Source: Chloroflexota bacterium (GTDB lineage: Bacteria; Chloroflexota; Dehalococcoidia; Lucifugimonadales; Lucifugimonadaceae). Taken from it: DNA of 5,424 nucleotides. The notes below the pieces were generated by a model. That model saw only the letters and a program-made list of their open reading frames with translations, was not told the DNA's origin and ran no database searches. Position numbers and translations under genes: made by a program. The first letter of the stretch is position 1. The number at the start of each line of letters is the position of its first letter. Of the stretch, positions 5,218 to 5,424 are shown piece after piece. The DNA is taken from contig VXTA01000030.1 of the NCBI GenBank assembly GCA_009837685.1, positions 1 through 5,424 on the forward strand, in the 5' to 3' direction.

Positions 5218-5424
5218 CTACATCACTGGTGGATGCGGAAACTCCCGCTGCCAGCTCTCGCGACCAAATCCGGGATCCTGCGACATATCGCCATGCTGGG
5301 CCAAGCGGTCTTGTGATGCCGCCTCAATTGATGTCATTACCTCCTCAAACAACTCCGCTTCCAACCGATGCCGAACATCGGCGTAAGCCGGATCGTCCAA
5401 CAGATTCACTTGCTCCTGTGGATC
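5218..5424 (-). CDS. C-terminal end of a probable sulfatase (partial, runs off the right edge)
   Basis: Only the last 68 residues are visible; the reading frame stays open to the edge of the window. The visible part begins DPQEQVNLLDDPAYADVRHR, the typical end of arylsulfatase-family enzymes, where a '(N)DP-x-E-x-x-NL' phrase is followed by a charged helix (here through about residue 36). Sulfatases of this family hydrolyse sulfate esters and use a formylglycine made from a Cys or Ser in the N-terminal half, which is outside the window, so activity cannot be judged. After the helix comes a polar tail of about 30 residues ending in REFPHPPVM. A GTG at 5409 would give a 63-residue ORF, but the in-frame sequence upstream of it continues the motif, so this is not the true start. 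The stop is TAG at 5220-5218, 32 bases before the aminotransferase ATG. Confidence 0.72.
   Translation of the reverse strand, partial: DPQEQVNLLDDPAYADVRHRLEAELFEEVMTSIEAASQDRLAQHGDMSQDPGFGRESWQREFPHPPVM

Noticed and set aside
4892..5386. 164-codon plus-strand ORF opposite the aminotransferase and sulfatase genes
   Set aside because: It is a shadow of two genes with clear family motifs on the minus strand, and its own product is Arg/Ser-rich with no recognisable domain.

Overview
The window reads as a moderately GC-rich bacterial chromosome segment with dense, short-gapped genes and no sign of phage, IS element, CRISPR array or plasmid. The subunit III and CtaG sequences look to me most like those of aerobic Chloroflexota (SAR202 or Dehalococcoidia type), with Acidimicrobiia-like actinobacteria as the main alternative. 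This is an impression from protein style, not a search result. Several genes lack a Shine-Dalgarno sequence and at least one (ctaE) uses TTG as its start.

Left part (1-2302, + strand): the tail of an aerobic respiration cluster. Cytochrome c oxidase subunit III (ctaE), a prokaryotic subunit IV (ctaF-like) and the caa3-type assembly factor ctaG follow one another. Subunits I and II presumably lie just left of the window. A complete tRNA-Val(UAC) gene with an encoded CCA end follows ctaG after 31 bases and has a plausible extended -10 box of its own.

Middle part (2303-3826): a small, unrecognised, tryptophan-rich single-pass membrane protein starts 34 bases after the tRNA. It is followed by a divergently transcribed pair: a TetR-family regulator on the minus strand and an SRPBCC (START/Bet v 1-like) protein on the plus strand. 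The 103-base gap between them holds a clear regulatory switch: a near-consensus promoter (TTGACA, 18 bases, CATAAT) with two copies of a TetR-like palindrome whose centres are 30 bp apart. One copy covers the -35 box and the other covers the predicted start of transcription. The simplest model is a TetR repressor that controls the SRPBCC gene and probably itself.

Right part (3827-5424, - strand): a class III PLP-dependent aminotransferase of the glutamate-1-semialdehyde aminomutase / beta-amino-acid aminotransferase group. Upstream of it on the same strand is the C-terminal end of a gene that runs off the right edge and looks like a sulfatase. The two are 32 bases apart and probably co-transcribed, which suggests a catabolic rather than a heme-biosynthetic setting.

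Most of the window is recognisable. The best candidates for new biology are the operator region of the tetR/SRPBCC pair, the small membrane protein after the tRNA, and the undefined substrate of the aminotransferase next to a sulfatase. I see no convincing novel multi-gene system.
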